Origin: DASWIG01 sp965371445
GTDB lineage: Bacteria > Acidobacteriota > Thermoanaerobaculia > Multivoradales > J023
DNA length: 64,000 bases
Assembly (NCBI GenBank): GCA_965371445.1
Contig: CBDUYN010000010.1
Location: 1-64,000 of the forward strand
Reading direction: 5' to 3'
Both the position numbers and the translations under genes were made by a program. The notes under the pieces were generated by a model. It saw nothing but the letters and a program-made list of their open reading frames with translations. It did not search any database and had not been told where the DNA came from. Positions 10,001 to 18,893 of this stretch are shown here, piece by piece (position 1 is the first letter of the stretch; each line of letters starts with the position of its first letter).

Positions 10001-11685
10001 GGACGGTCTTCGTCGCCCGCGCCGGGGAGCGCTTCGCCTCTTCCGGGGCCGAGCTTCGCTTCGACGCCGCCTCCCTCGACGGCCTGACCCCGGTGCTCGA
10101 GGCGGTCGAGAAGGGGGGGACGCTCGGGCGCGTCGTCGACTTGCGCGGCCTGGAGCCGGCGGAAGATCGGGCCCGCGCGACCGCCGAAGGCTTCATGGGC
10201 CTGCTTCACCTGGCCCGCGCGCTCGGCCGCCGCGCCGGGGCCGCCGAGGAGGCGTCCACCCACCTGGTGGTGGCCACGGCCTGTGTCTTCGACGTCACCG
10301 GGGCGGAGCGGCTACGTCCGGAAAGCGCCGGACGCCTCGGTCCGGGGCTCTCGCTCGCGCAGGAGATCCCGGGTCTCGTCTGTCGCGTCGTCGACCTGGA
10401 TCCCGAGGACGACCTCGACGAGCTCGCCGCGCGCCTCGCCGCCGAGGCGGAGCACGCCGCGCTCGAGCCGGCCGTCGCCCTGCGCGGCGCGTCGCGCTGG
10501 CGGCGAGACTTCACGCGGGTGCCGGTCGGCGGCGGCGAGAGCCGGCTCGTTGCGGGCGGCCGCTACCTCGTCACCGGCGGCTTCGGCGGGATCGGCCGGA
10601 CCCTGGCCCGCCACCTGGCGGAGCGCTACGGCGCCAGGCTGGTGCTGGCGGGCCGCCGTCCGCCGTCCGAACGGCTCGACGCCGTACGCGAGCTGGAGGA
10701 GGCCGGCGCCCAGGTGCTCGCCCTCGCCGGCGACATGGGCCGCAAGGACGACGTGGAACGGATCGTGGACAAGGCCGTCGCCCGCTTCGGCGGCCTCGAC
10801 GGCGTCTTCCACGCCGCGGGCCTGGCAGGAGGCGGCGTGCTGCAACGCCTCGGCGAGGACGACGCCCGCGCCGTGCTGGCGCCCAAGGTCGACGGCACCC
10901 TGGCTCTGCTCGACGCCCTCCGTTCTCGGGAGAGCGCCGCGCCGCGCTTCGTGCTCCTCTTCTCGTCGACCACAGCGCTCACCGGCGGCCTCGGCCGCGC
11001 CGATTACGCCGCCGCCAACGCCTTCCTCGACGCCCTGGCTGCCGGCAGTCCTCCGGGGGGGACCGCGGTGGTGTCGGTGAATTTCGGCACCTGGGCCGAG
11101 GTGGGGATGGCGGTCCGCGCCGACGCCTTCGGGGAAGGGGGCGACGCGGTGGCCGCCCTGGCGCCCGAGCTGGGGCTCGAAGCCGTCGAGGCGGTGCTCG
11201 CCGACGAGCTGCCCCGGGTGGTGGTGTCGCCGGAGGACGTGGAAGGGCTGGTCGCGGCGCGCGCCGCCGCTCCCGCCGACTCGGACGAAGACGGCGAAGC
11301 GGCCGGCGAGGCCGAGGGCCACGAGCGGCCGGAGCTGGCCAACCCCTACGTGGCGCCCAACGACGAGACGGAGCGTCGCCTCGCGGCCCTCTGGGGCTCG
11401 GTGCTCGGCCTCTCCGAGGTGGGCGTCCTGGACAACTTCTTCGAGCTCGGCGGCACGTCGCTCACCGGCCTCCAACTGGTGGGCCGCCTGCGTAAGGAAA
11501 TGTGCATCGAGGTGGCCGCCGTCGACCTCTACGAGGGACCGACGATCCGCGCTCTCGGACGGCTGCTGGAGCGCCGGACGGCACCTCCTGACGAAGACGA
11601 ACCTTCCGACGCCCGGCAGTCCCGGGGCGCGCGCCGCCGCGAGCGTGCCCGGCGCCGGCGTCCGAACCGCGACGAGACCGCGTGA
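7048..11685 (+). CDS. Type I polyketide synthase module KS-AT-KR-ACP
   Basis: This 1545-residue modular PKS begins directly with a ketosynthase and has no loading domain, so it must receive a chain from another carrier protein. KS: about residues 28-455, active-site Cys200 in QSACSTS, then EAHGTGT and NVGHLSG. AT: about 565-870, Ser657 in GHSVGE and HAFH at 753-756, the classical malonyl-CoA signature. KR: Rossmann motif TGGFGGIG at 1176-1183 with Ser1307 and Tyr1320 in GRADYAAAN. ACP: Ser1471 in LGGTSL. No dehydratase or enoylreductase is present, so a beta-hydroxyacyl product is expected. The C-terminus is an Arg-rich tail that may dock. The stop overlaps the next start. Confidence 0.95.
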   Translation: MSVLTDPDTLLPEMPEAYDTDDATDTASYDIAVVGMSGRFPGAADTEAFWRNLVDGVESIRDFTDEELEAVGISPEVYGQAGYVRRGAVIGGVDRFDAALFGMTPREAEVTDPQHRLFLECAWEALEDAGYPPRECDLRVGVWGGTFLSTYFFQVLSNPRAMAAAGELLVRHGNEKDYLATRVAYRLDLRGPACTVQSACSTSLVAVHHACQSLLARECDLGLAGAVAVRVPEVRGYPYEPGGIISADGRCRPFDAEASGTVFGHGVALVALMRLDEALQAGHEIYAVLKGTAINNDGASKVGFTAPSVDGQAGVIADAQAMAGVEPDTLGYVEAHGTGTTLGDPIEVAALTEAFRAADPDAPEGTGRIGYCALGSVKSNVGHLSGVSGVTGLIKTALMLERRTLPPSLHFKTPNPRIDFASSPFYINTRLLPWESEPGRPRRAGVSSFGMGGTNAHAVLEEAPEAAPGDAGHPVQLLLLSARSEASLEQKSVDLAQALEEGPADRDLADVAFTLHRGRPRLERRRFLVAEGLDDARRALAEKDPERLLTVREEKKDRPVLFLFPGQGSQYVDMGRGLYESEPVFQTAVDRVAELARPHLGLDLRELLYPSGTGTQEAAERLCETRFAQPSIFVVSWAAAELLAAWGVTPQAMLGHSVGELVAATVAGVFRLDDAVMAVVQRGRLMQSMPTGSMLAVPLAAADLEPRLTGGLALAAVNGPASCVASGEAEAVAAFAESLAKEGVESRPLHTSHAFHSESMDPILEPFAKILEGMELRAPERPFPSNVTGTWITVEEATDPAYWARQIRSTVRFSDGVALLAGEPEAVWLEVGPGRSLSSLAGQDPGAAKLPRLATIRHPKDPDGDRRFLLHTVGRLWLNGVALDGDGFWQGQRRRRLRLPTYPFDRRRYWVEPGDGGPVMYGGLAEGAGAKLGDTFYLPTWTRDRPLPALSPTAAAGTGRWLLVTDRQGHALADTLAERLRAADRTVFVARAGERFASSGAELRFDAASLDGLTPVLEAVEKGGTLGRVVDLRGLEPAEDRARATAEGFMGLLHLARALGRRAGAAEEASTHLVVATACVFDVTGAERLRPESAGRLGPGLSLAQEIPGLVCRVVDLDPEDDLDELAARLAAEAEHAALEPAVALRGASRWRRDFTRVPVGGGESRLVAGGRYLVTGGFGGIGRTLARHLAERYGARLVLAGRRPPSERLDAVRELEEAGAQVLALAGDMGRKDDVERIVDKAVARFGGLDGVFHAAGLAGGGVLQRLGEDDARAVLAPKVDGTLALLDALRSRESAAPRFVLLFSSTTALTGGLGRADYAAANAFLDALAAGSPPGGTAVVSVNFGTWAEVGMAVRADAFGEGGDAVAALAPELGLEAVEAVLADELPRVVVSPEDVEGLVAARAAAPADSDEDGEAAGEAEGHERPELANPYVAPNDETERRLAALWGSVLGLSEVGVLDNFFELGGTSLTGLQLVGRLRKEMCIEVAAVDLYEGPTIRALGRLLERRTAPPDEDEPSDARQSRGARRRERARRRRPNRDETA

Positions 11686-14600
11686 TGGGAGATCCCGTGA
11701 TGGAAGAGCGCGACAGAGCGCGCCCCGCGGACGAGGACGCCTGGGACGGCCCGGACGTCGCCGTCGTCGGCATGGCCGGCCGTTTCCCCGGCGCCCGCGA
11801 CCCCGAGGAGCTGTGGCGCCGGCTGGCGGCCGGCGAGGAGCTGATCGCCGACCTCGACGCCGCAGCGACCGTCGCCGCCGGCGTGGCCCCGGAGGTCCTC
11901 GAGCACCCCGACTACGTGGGAAGGAAGGGCGTCCTCGACGGCGTGGCCGACTTCGACGCCGGTTTCTTCGGCGTCAACCCGCGCGACGCGCGGCTTATGG
12001 ACCCGCAACAGCGGCTCTTCCTCGAGCACGCCCACCAGGTCCTGGAGAGCGCCGGCTACGATCCGCGCTCCTACGACGGCCTGGTCGGGGTCTTCGCCGG
12101 CACCAACCTGAGCAGCTACCAGCTGCACAACCTGATGTCGAACCCCGCCGCCGTCGCCGGCACGTCGGTGCTCCAGGTGCAGATCGGCAACGACAAGGAC
12201 TACCTCGCCACCTCCGTGGCCTTCAAGCTCGACCTCAAGGGGCCAAGCGTGACCGTACAGACGGCCTGCTCGACGTCGCTCGTGGCGGTACACCTGGCGT
12301 GCCAGAGCCTGATCGAGGAAAGCTGCGACCTGGCTCTCGCGGGCGGCGTGTCGGTGGTGCTGCCGGAGCCTCTCGGCTACACCTTCCAGCGCGACGGGAT
12401 CCTTTCGCCCGACGGCTCGTGCCGTCCTTTCGACGAGCGTGCCGCCGGGACCGTTTTCAGCGACGGCGTCGGTGTCGTGGCTTTGAAGCGCTTGGCCGAC
12501 GCCCGGCGCGACGGCGACACGGTGCTGGCGGTGATCCGCGCCACGGCGATCAACAACGACGGCGCCGACAAGGTGGGTTTTACCGCGCCGAGCGTCGGCG
12601 GCCAGGCGGAGGTGGTGATCGAGGCCCTCGGGGCGGCCGGCGTCGAGCCGGAAGAGGTCTCCTACGTGGAATGCCACGGCACCGGGACGAAGCTCGGCGA
12701 CCCGATCGAGCTGGCGGCCCTCGACCGGGCCTTTCGCGGCCGGAGCGAGCCCTGCTGGGTCGGCTCGGTGAAGGGCAACTTGGGCCACCTGCGCATGGCC
12801 TCGGGCGTCACCGGCCTCATCAAAGTCGTACAGATGCTGCGCCACCGGTGCCTCGCGCCGACCTTGCACTTTGAGGCCCCGAACCCGGAGCTGCGGCTCG
12901 AAGAGCGTCCGTTCCGGGTCGTCGCCGAGACCATGGACTGGTCCGCCGAGGGTCCTCGCCTCGCCGGAGTCAGCTCCTTCGGCATGGGGGGCACCAACGC
13001 CCACGTGGTGGTGGAGGAGGCGCCGGAGCCGCCGCCCACCGACGGCGACCGGCCGTGGCAGCTGCTGATCCTCTCGGCGCGGACCCCGAGCGCCCTCGAG
13101 CGCCTCACCGCCGAGCTTGCGGAGCACCTCGGGACCCATCCGGAGCTGGATCCGGCGGACGTCGCCCACACCCTGCAGGTCGGCCGCCGACCCTTGCCCC
13201 TCCGGCGTGCCCTCCTCTGCCCAACGGCGGGCGGCGCGGCAACGGCCCGCTCGGTCCTCGAAGACGCCGACGCCTACCTGGACCGTCACGCCGACGCCGA
13301 GGACCGCCCGGTGGTCTTCCTCTTCCCGGGCCAGGGCACCCAGCGTCCGGGAGCCGGCGCCGACCTCTACCGCCGCGAGCCGGTGTTCCGCCGCGCGGTC
13401 GACGAGTGCTGCGACACCCTCACGACGCACCTCGGCCTCGACCTGCGCACGCTCCTCTACCCCGAGCCGGACCGCCTCGAGGAGGCGGCGGAGCGCCTCC
13501 GGGAGACCTCGCTCACCCAGCCCGCGGTCTTCGTCACCAGCTGGGCCCTGGCCGAGCTGTGGCGGTCGTGGGGCGTCAAGCCGGCGGCGATGATCGGCCA
13601 CAGCCTGGGCGAATACGTGGCGGCGACCGTGGCCGGGGTCTTTCCCCTCGAAAAGGCTCTGGAGCTGGTGGCGGAGCGCGGCCGGCTGCTCCAGTCGTTG
13701 CCCGGGGGCGCCATGCTGGCGGTGCCGCTGCCGGTCGAGGAGGTGGAAGAGCGCCTGCCCGGCGATCTCTCGATCGCCGCGGTCAACGGCGAGCGCGCCA
13801 CGGTGGTCTCCGGCCCCGAAGACGCGGTGGCGGCTTTCGAGGCCGCCCTCGACGGTCTCGACGCCCGGCGCCTGCGCACCTCCCACGCCTTTCATTCGCC
13901 CATGGTCGAGCCGATCCTGGAGCCTTTCCGCGAACGGCTCGCCACCCTGGACCTGCAAGCTCCCGAGGTTCCTTTCGTCTCCAACCTCACCGGCACCTGG
14001 ATCACCGCGGAAGAAGCACGGGACCCCGGCTACTGGGTGCGCCATCTGCGGCGTCCGGTATGCTTCGCCGACGGCGTACGCACGCTCCTCGAAGAGCCGG
14101 CCCGCGTGTTTCTCGAGGTCGGCACAGGCCGCACCCTCACGGGGTTGACCCGGCGTCTCGCCGGCCGCGACGCGGCGGTGGTGGCGTCGCTCGGCACCGG
14201 AGGCGCCGCGTCCCAGAAGGAGGCCGCGGAGGTTCGCCAGCTGACCGAGGCCCTGGGGCGGTTGTGGCTGGCCGGGGTCGACGTCAACTTCCAGGCGGTG
14301 CGCGGCGCGGTGCGCCGGCGGCGTGTGCCGTTGCCCACCTATCCCTTCGAGCGCCGCCGCCACTGGGTCGAGCCGGGCCGCGCGATGGGCTCCGCCGGCT
14401 GGGTCGAAGCCAAGACCCTGGACGCGATCGAAGAGAGCGCCGACGACACCGAGACCCCGCCGAGCCACACCCGCCGCGACGCCCCCCGCGACGCCCTGGA
14501 GCGGGCGGTTGCGGAAGTCTGGTGCCGCGCCCTCGGCCTCGACGAGGTGGGCGTTTTCGACGACTTTTTCGAGCTCGGCGGCCACTCGCTCCTGGCCACC

Positions 14601-16631
14601 GAGCTCGCCGCCCAGCTGCGGGCCGAGCTGGGCGTGGAGGTGACGGTGCAAGGGCTCTACGAGGCGCCCACCGTCGCCCGGCTGGCGACGGCCCTGCGCG
14701 GCCGTGAGGCCGACGCCGCGCCGCCGACGACGGCCGCCGAGCGTCCGGCCGACGGCTCGCTGCCGTTCTCCGCCGCCCAGGAGCGCATGGCCTTCCTCGA
14801 CCGCCTGGAGCCTGGGAGCACCGTCTACAACCTCTTCGTACCCCTGCGCTTACGGGGCGAGCTGGAGGCCGAGGCGCTGACGGCGGCGTTCGAGGACCTG
14901 GTTGCCCGCCACGAGTCCCTGCGGACGGTCTTCGAGCACCGCGACGACGAGCTGCGGGCCATGACCGGCGGCGGGCCCGCCCGGCTCGAGGTGGAGGAGC
15001 TCGGCGGCGCGACCCTCGACGAGCGGGTGGCCGAGGAGGTCCGGCGGCCCTTCGACCTGGCCGCCGGCCCCCTGCTGCGCGCCACCCTCCTCGTCCTGGG
15101 CGACGCCGAGCACGCGCTGCTCGTGACGGTGCACCACGCCGTCGCCGACCAGCTCTCCCTGGGGTTGATCCTGCGCGACCTCTTCGTCCTCTACGGCCAC
15201 CGCCGCGGCGCGGCGAAGCTGCCGGAGCTACCGGAGCTGGAGCTGCAGTACGCCGACTTCGCCGCCTGGGAGCGGCGGCACCTTTCGGGCGAAGCCCTCG
15301 AGGAGCAGCTCGGGTACTGGCGCCGCCGGCTGGCCGAGCTTCCGGCCTGCCTGGAGCTGGCCACCGACCGGCCGCGGCCCCGGACCCAGAGCTTGCGCGG
15401 CGGCCACTTGGGGTTTGCTCTCGACGCCGAGCTCTCGACGTCGCTCGAAGCCCTGGCCCGGCGCGAGAAGGTGAGCCTCTTCATGGTGCTCCTGGCGGGT
15501 TTCCAGCTCCTGCTCCACCGCTGGTCGGCGTCGGACGACATCGCCGTGGGCGCGCCCTTCGCCCGCCGGGAGACGGCCGAGAGCCGGAACGTGGTGGGAC
15601 CCTTCTTCAACCCGGTGGTGCTGCGCGGTGAGCTCTCGGGCGATCCCACCTTCCACGAGCTCCTGGACCGGGTGCGTGAGACCGTGACCGGCGCCCATGC
15701 CCACCAGGACGTGCCGATGGATCGCCTGGTGGAGGCCCTGGCGCCCGAGCGGGATCCGGCCTACAACCCTCTCTTCCAGGTGATGTTCAGCTACCTCGAG
15801 GGCGGGGGAGAGGAAGCCGCGGCCGGAGCCGGCGTCGAGGTCGAGCCGATCCAGGCGGAAAGCGGGCACACCCACTTCGACCTTTTCCTGGTCGTCGAGC
15901 CCCGCCGCGGGCGCCTTGAGGGGAACCTCGGCTATTGCACGGACCTCTTCGACGGCGCCACCGCCGGGCTGCTGGTGGAGCACTTCGAAACCCTGCTCGC
16001 CGCCGCCGTCGAGCGGCCCGGGGCACGGCTCTCGGAGCTGTGCTCCGCGGTACCTCCGCAGAAGCTCGAGGTGGTGGTGAGCGCCTCGTTCACCGCCGAG
16101 GCGATCGCGGACCCCTTGAAGCTCGTGCTCGGCCGTCTCGGCCTGCCGGCCAAGGTGGAGCTCGCCTCCTACGCCCAGCTATTCCAGCAGCTCCTCGACC
16201 CCGAGAGCCTGACGGCGCGCAACCGGGAAGGTATGAGCCTCCTGTTGCTCCGCCTCGAGGACTGGGGCGGTGAAGAGGATCCGCGGCGCTCCCGGCGGCG
16301 CATTGAGGACGAGGTGGAGCGCTTCCTCGACGCGCTCGCGGCCCTGGAGCGCCGTACGGGCGTCCGCGGCCTGGTGGTCACCACGCCGCCGTCGGAGAAA
16401 GCGCTGGCCGACGACGCCATGGCGCGTTTCCTGCGCTGCCAGGAGCGGCTGCTCGGCGAGCGCCTGGCGGCGAGCCCCGGCTTTGACTGGCTCGACGGCG
16501 CTGAGGTGGCCGGACGCTGGAACGTGGCGCGCCCCCTCGACCCCCACACCGACGCCCTCGGCCACATCCCCTACACCGAGGCCTGGTTCGCCGGCCTGGC
16601 GGGCGAGGTGGCGCGGCGGCTGTCGTATTGA
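11685..16631 (+). CDS. Hybrid KS-AT-ACP-C protein with C-terminal FkbH-N-like domain
   Basis: A PKS module lacking reductive domains is followed by a condensation domain. KS: Cys195 in QTACSTS, then ECHGTGT. AT: Ser640 in GHSLGE, HAFH at 734-737 (malonyl-CoA). ACP: Ser968 in LGGHSL. C domain: about 1015-1440 with catalytic HHxxxD at 1150. The last roughly 185 residues resemble the N-terminal SGNH-like part of FkbH proteins (VVVSASFT start, HIPYTEAWFAGL end) but have no HAD phosphatase part. The same domain opens the protein encoded at 20043-25316. Several starts are possible (GTG 11682, ATG 11685, ATG 11700); 11685 overlaps the upstream stop, while 11700 has a GGGAG eight bases before it. It likely extends by malonate and condenses the ketide with an amine. 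Confidence 0.92.
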   Translation: MGDPVMEERDRARPADEDAWDGPDVAVVGMAGRFPGARDPEELWRRLAAGEELIADLDAAATVAAGVAPEVLEHPDYVGRKGVLDGVADFDAGFFGVNPRDARLMDPQQRLFLEHAHQVLESAGYDPRSYDGLVGVFAGTNLSSYQLHNLMSNPAAVAGTSVLQVQIGNDKDYLATSVAFKLDLKGPSVTVQTACSTSLVAVHLACQSLIEESCDLALAGGVSVVLPEPLGYTFQRDGILSPDGSCRPFDERAAGTVFSDGVGVVALKRLADARRDGDTVLAVIRATAINNDGADKVGFTAPSVGGQAEVVIEALGAAGVEPEEVSYVECHGTGTKLGDPIELAALDRAFRGRSEPCWVGSVKGNLGHLRMASGVTGLIKVVQMLRHRCLAPTLHFEAPNPELRLEERPFRVVAETMDWSAEGPRLAGVSSFGMGGTNAHVVVEEAPEPPPTDGDRPWQLLILSARTPSALERLTAELAEHLGTHPELDPADVAHTLQVGRRPLPLRRALLCPTAGGAATARSVLEDADAYLDRHADAEDRPVVFLFPGQGTQRPGAGADLYRREPVFRRAVDECCDTLTTHLGLDLRTLLYPEPDRLEEAAERLRETSLTQPAVFVTSWALAELWRSWGVKPAAMIGHSLGEYVAATVAGVFPLEKALELVAERGRLLQSLPGGAMLAVPLPVEEVEERLPGDLSIAAVNGERATVVSGPEDAVAAFEAALDGLDARRLRTSHAFHSPMVEPILEPFRERLATLDLQAPEVPFVSNLTGTWITAEEARDPGYWVRHLRRPVCFADGVRTLLEEPARVFLEVGTGRTLTGLTRRLAGRDAAVVASLGTGGAASQKEAAEVRQLTEALGRLWLAGVDVNFQAVRGAVRRRRVPLPTYPFERRRHWVEPGRAMGSAGWVEAKTLDAIEESADDTETPPSHTRRDAPRDALERAVAEVWCRALGLDEVGVFDDFFELGGHSLLATELAAQLRAELGVEVTVQGLYEAPTVARLATALRGREADAAPPTTAAERPADGSLPFSAAQERMAFLDRLEPGSTVYNLFVPLRLRGELEAEALTAAFEDLVARHESLRTVFEHRDDELRAMTGGGPARLEVEELGGATLDERVAEEVRRPFDLAAGPLLRATLLVLGDAEHALLVTVHHAVADQLSLGLILRDLFVLYGHRRGAAKLPELPELELQYADFAAWERRHLSGEALEEQLGYWRRRLAELPACLELATDRPRPRTQSLRGGHLGFALDAELSTSLEALARREKVSLFMVLLAGFQLLLHRWSASDDIAVGAPFARRETAESRNVVGPFFNPVVLRGELSGDPTFHELLDRVRETVTGAHAHQDVPMDRLVEALAPERDPAYNPLFQVMFSYLEGGGEEAAAGAGVEVEPIQAESGHTHFDLFLVVEPRRGRLEGNLGYCTDLFDGATAGLLVEHFETLLAAAVERPGARLSELCSAVPPQKLEVVVSASFTAEAIADPLKLVLGRLGLPAKVELASYAQLFQQLLDPESLTARNREGMSLLLLRLEDWGGEEDPRRSRRRIEDEVERFLDALAALERRTGVRGLVVTTPPSEKALADDAMARFLRCQERLLGERLAASPGFDWLDGAEVAGRWNVARPLDPHTDALGHIPYTEAWFAGLAGEVARRLSY

Positions 16632-16660
16632 ACCAACGGACGAAAGCAGGAATCGGACTC

Positions 16661-16888
16661 ATGAATTTGAAAGACGTCTTCGCCACCGTGCTGAACGTAC
16701 CCGCCGCCGAGCTCGACGAGGCGTCGGGCCCGAAAGTGCTCGGCAGCTGGACCAGCCGCGCTCACATCCAGCTGATCACCACCATGGAACAGATCTTCGG
16801 CGTCACCTTCAGCGCCGCCGAGATCAAGTCGCTCAAATGCCTGGGCGACGCCCGCGGCTTTCTGCGGCAGAAAGGCGTCGAGGCCTGA
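16661..16888 (+). CDS. Discrete acyl carrier protein
   Basis: This is a 75-residue carrier protein. The 4'-phosphopantetheine site is the Ser in GSWTSRAHIQLI, which resembles the W-D-S-L-x-H-x-x-L-I pattern of discrete ACPs that work with FkbH and 2-oxoacid-dehydrogenase-type loaders, with Thr in place of the usual Asp. I chose the ATG at 16661 over the TTG at 16628; the longer form would overlap the upstream gene and add a non-family N-terminus. It sits immediately before the E1-alpha gene, so it is the natural acceptor of whatever acyl unit the E1/E2 pair makes. This follows tetronate and NapB/NapD systems; the actual acyl group is inference. Confidence 0.85.
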   Translation: MNLKDVFATVLNVPAAELDEASGPKVLGSWTSRAHIQLITTMEQIFGVTFSAAEIKSLKCLGDARGFLRQKGVEA

Positions 16889-16917
16889 GGAAGAGGTCCG
16901 TCCGGGAGGAACGAGAG

Positions 16918-17865
16918 ATGAGCACGAACGAAACGGCCGTCGCCCCCCTCGCGGCCCGCGACCTCGAGCAGCTGCTCCTGATCCGCGCTTTCGAAGAGCG
17001 CCTGCTGGCCCTCTTCAGCGAGGGAAAGCTCAACGGCACCACCCACACCTGCCTGGGTCAGGAATACGTCCCCGTGGCCCTTCGCCCCCTGCTGCGCGAC
17101 GACGACTTCGTCTTCAGCAACCACCGGGGCCATGGTCACTACCTGGCCCGCTTCGACGACCCGGAGGGCCTGCTGGCCGAGATCATGGGCCGCGAAGGCG
17201 CCGTGTGCAACGGCGTCGGAGGGAGCCAGCACATCTACCGCCGGGGCTACCTCTCGACCGGTGTCCAGGGGGAGAGCCTGCCCATAGCCTGCGGCGTGGC
17301 CCGCTCCATCCGGCACCGCGGCACCGGCGCCCTGGCCGTCGTGCACGTCGGCGACGGTACCTGGGGCGAGGGAGCGGTCTACGAGGCCCTGAACGTCGCC
17401 CAGCTGTGGCGCCTGCCGCTCATGGTGGTGGTGGAGCACAACGGCATCGCCCAGTCGACGCCCACCGAGCTCCAGATGGCCGGCACGATCGAAGATCGGG
17501 CCCGTGCCTTCGGCGTGCGCTACGAACGGATCGACACCGTCGACGTGGAGGCGATCCGCCGGCAGCTGGCGCCCGCCGCCGCCGAGGCCCGCGACGCGCC
17601 GTGGCCGCTGGTGGTGGAGTTTCGCACCCAGCGCCTCGGCCCGCATTCCAAGGGCGACGACACGCGGGAGGCGGCGGAGATCGAGGCCGTCCGGGCCCGG
17701 GACTGGCATCCGAGATACCGCCGGCTGGATCCCGAGCGCTTCGACCGCCTGGAGGCCGAGGCCCGGGAACGGATGGCGCGTCTGGCCGAAGAGGTGGCGA
17801 ATCGCCCGCCGTCCGTCTGGACCGAAGCGACCTCGAACGAAGCCACTCAGGAGGCTGTGTCGTGA
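16918..17865 (+). CDS. 2-oxoacid dehydrogenase/transketolase-like E1 alpha subunit
   Basis: A thiamine-diphosphate-dependent E1-alpha of 315 residues, with a GGGAGGA ribosome-binding site before ATG 16918. The ThDP/Mg motif runs from HVGDGTWGEGA to VVVEHNGI (GDG...N). FSNHRGHGHYL and GGSQHIY match pyruvate/acetoin dehydrogenase E1-alpha. It overlaps the E1-beta gene by four bases (GTGA), so the two are probably made in equal amounts. In NapB/NapD-type NRPS systems a related enzyme takes a two-carbon hydroxyethyl unit from a ketose phosphate. Classical E1 instead decarboxylates a 2-oxoacid. Sequence alone does not separate these donors. No E3 is encoded here, which fits a non-oxidative or acyl-transferring use. 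Confidence 0.9.
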   Translation: MSTNETAVAPLAARDLEQLLLIRAFEERLLALFSEGKLNGTTHTCLGQEYVPVALRPLLRDDDFVFSNHRGHGHYLARFDDPEGLLAEIMGREGAVCNGVGGSQHIYRRGYLSTGVQGESLPIACGVARSIRHRGTGALAVVHVGDGTWGEGAVYEALNVAQLWRLPLMVVVEHNGIAQSTPTELQMAGTIEDRARAFGVRYERIDTVDVEAIRRQLAPAAAEARDAPWPLVVEFRTQRLGPHSKGDDTREAAEIEAVRARDWHPRYRRLDPERFDRLEAEARERMARLAEEVANRPPSVWTEATSNEATQEAVS

Positions 17866-18893
17866 AACGCAACGAAAGAGTGGTCGAGAACCTGAACCAG
17901 GCCCTCCACGACGTCTTCGAGGCCCAGCCGAACACCTTCCTGGTGGGCGAGGACCTGCTCGATCCGTACGGCGGGGCCTTCAAGGTGTCGAAGGGGCTGT
18001 CGCGGCGCTTCGGCGACCGGGTGCTCCCGACGCCGATCGCCGAGGGCGCCATCGTCGGTGTCGCCGGCGGGCTGGCCCTGGCGGGAGAGAGGGCGATCGC
18101 CGAGATCATGTTCGGCGACTTCATCGCCCTCGCCTTCGACCAGATCCTGAACTTCGCCAGCAAGTCGGTGACCATGTACGGCAAGAGGGTACCCCTTCAT
18201 CTCCTCGTCCGCTGTCCGGTGGGCGGCAACCGCGGCTATGGGGCGACCCACTCGCAGACGATGCAGAAACACTTCGTCGGCATCCCCAACCTCGACCTCT
18301 ACGAGCTCTCGCCCCTGCACGAGAATCGCCCCCTCCTGTCCCACCTCCTCGACCTGGGACGGCCGACGATCCTTTTCGAGGACAAGACCCTCTACGCCCG
18401 GCGCATGTTCCGCGACGGCGAGGTCGACGAGCTTTTTCGCTTCGAGCGCCTCGGGGGGAGAAGCGACCTGGTACGCGTCCACGTGCCCGAGCTCGGCGAG
18501 CCCGACGCCGTCCTCGTCGCCAGCGGCGGGGTCTTCCACCGTTGTCTGGCGGCGGCCCAGGAGTTGCTCGTCGAGCACGAGCTGAACGTGGAGATCCTGG
18601 TGGCGTCGCGCATCCATCCCCTCGACCTCGAACCGGCCTGGCCGCTTCTCGCCGCCGCCGGCCGGATCTTCGTGGTGGAGGAAGGAGTGGCCGGGGGTAC
18701 CTGGGGAGCGGAGGTCGCCCACGGTGTCCACCATCGCCTGTGGGGATGCCTGAAGGCCCCCGTGGGTCTGGTACATTCCAAGAACAGCGTCATCCCGTCC
18801 TCGGCCCACCTGGAACGCGACGTCCTGGTGCAGGCACGGGACGTCTACCACGCCGTAGCCACGGCCTGTGTCCCGGAGACGGCCCATGTTTGA
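17862..18893 (+). CDS. 2-oxoacid dehydrogenase/transketolase-like E1 beta subunit
   Basis: This 343-residue E1-beta partner starts at a GTG that overlaps the E1-alpha stop. Recognisable parts are the N-terminal VGEDLLDPYGGAFKVSKGL, the Glu of PIAEGAIVGVAGGLA that activates the thiazolium, EIMFGDF, and the C-terminal transketolase-like domain with EEGVAGGTWGAEVAH. RCPVGGNRGYGATHSQ is a family-conserved loop. Length is normal. With the E1-alpha it should form the heterotetrameric ThDP enzyme that charges the lipoyl arm of the neighbouring E2. The gene overlaps the E2 gene by eight bases. Confidence 0.9.
   Translation: MKRNERVVENLNQALHDVFEAQPNTFLVGEDLLDPYGGAFKVSKGLSRRFGDRVLPTPIAEGAIVGVAGGLALAGERAIAEIMFGDFIALAFDQILNFASKSVTMYGKRVPLHLLVRCPVGGNRGYGATHSQTMQKHFVGIPNLDLYELSPLHENRPLLSHLLDLGRPTILFEDKTLYARRMFRDGEVDELFRFERLGGRSDLVRVHVPELGEPDAVLVASGGVFHRCLAAAQELLVEHELNVEILVASRIHPLDLEPAWPLLAAAGRIFVVEEGVAGGTWGAEVAHGVHHRLWGCLKAPVGLVHSKNSVIPSSAHLERDVLVQARDVYHAVATACVPETAHV

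Noticed and set aside
8913..11495. Long plus-strand frame inside the first PKS gene
   Set aside because: It is a shifted shadow of the PKS reading frame with no start or family features.
7048..11685. Dehydratase or enoylreductase domain in the first PKS
   Set aside because: The segment between AT and KR reads as the KR structural half; no HxxxGxxxxP or NADPH-binding ER motif is present.
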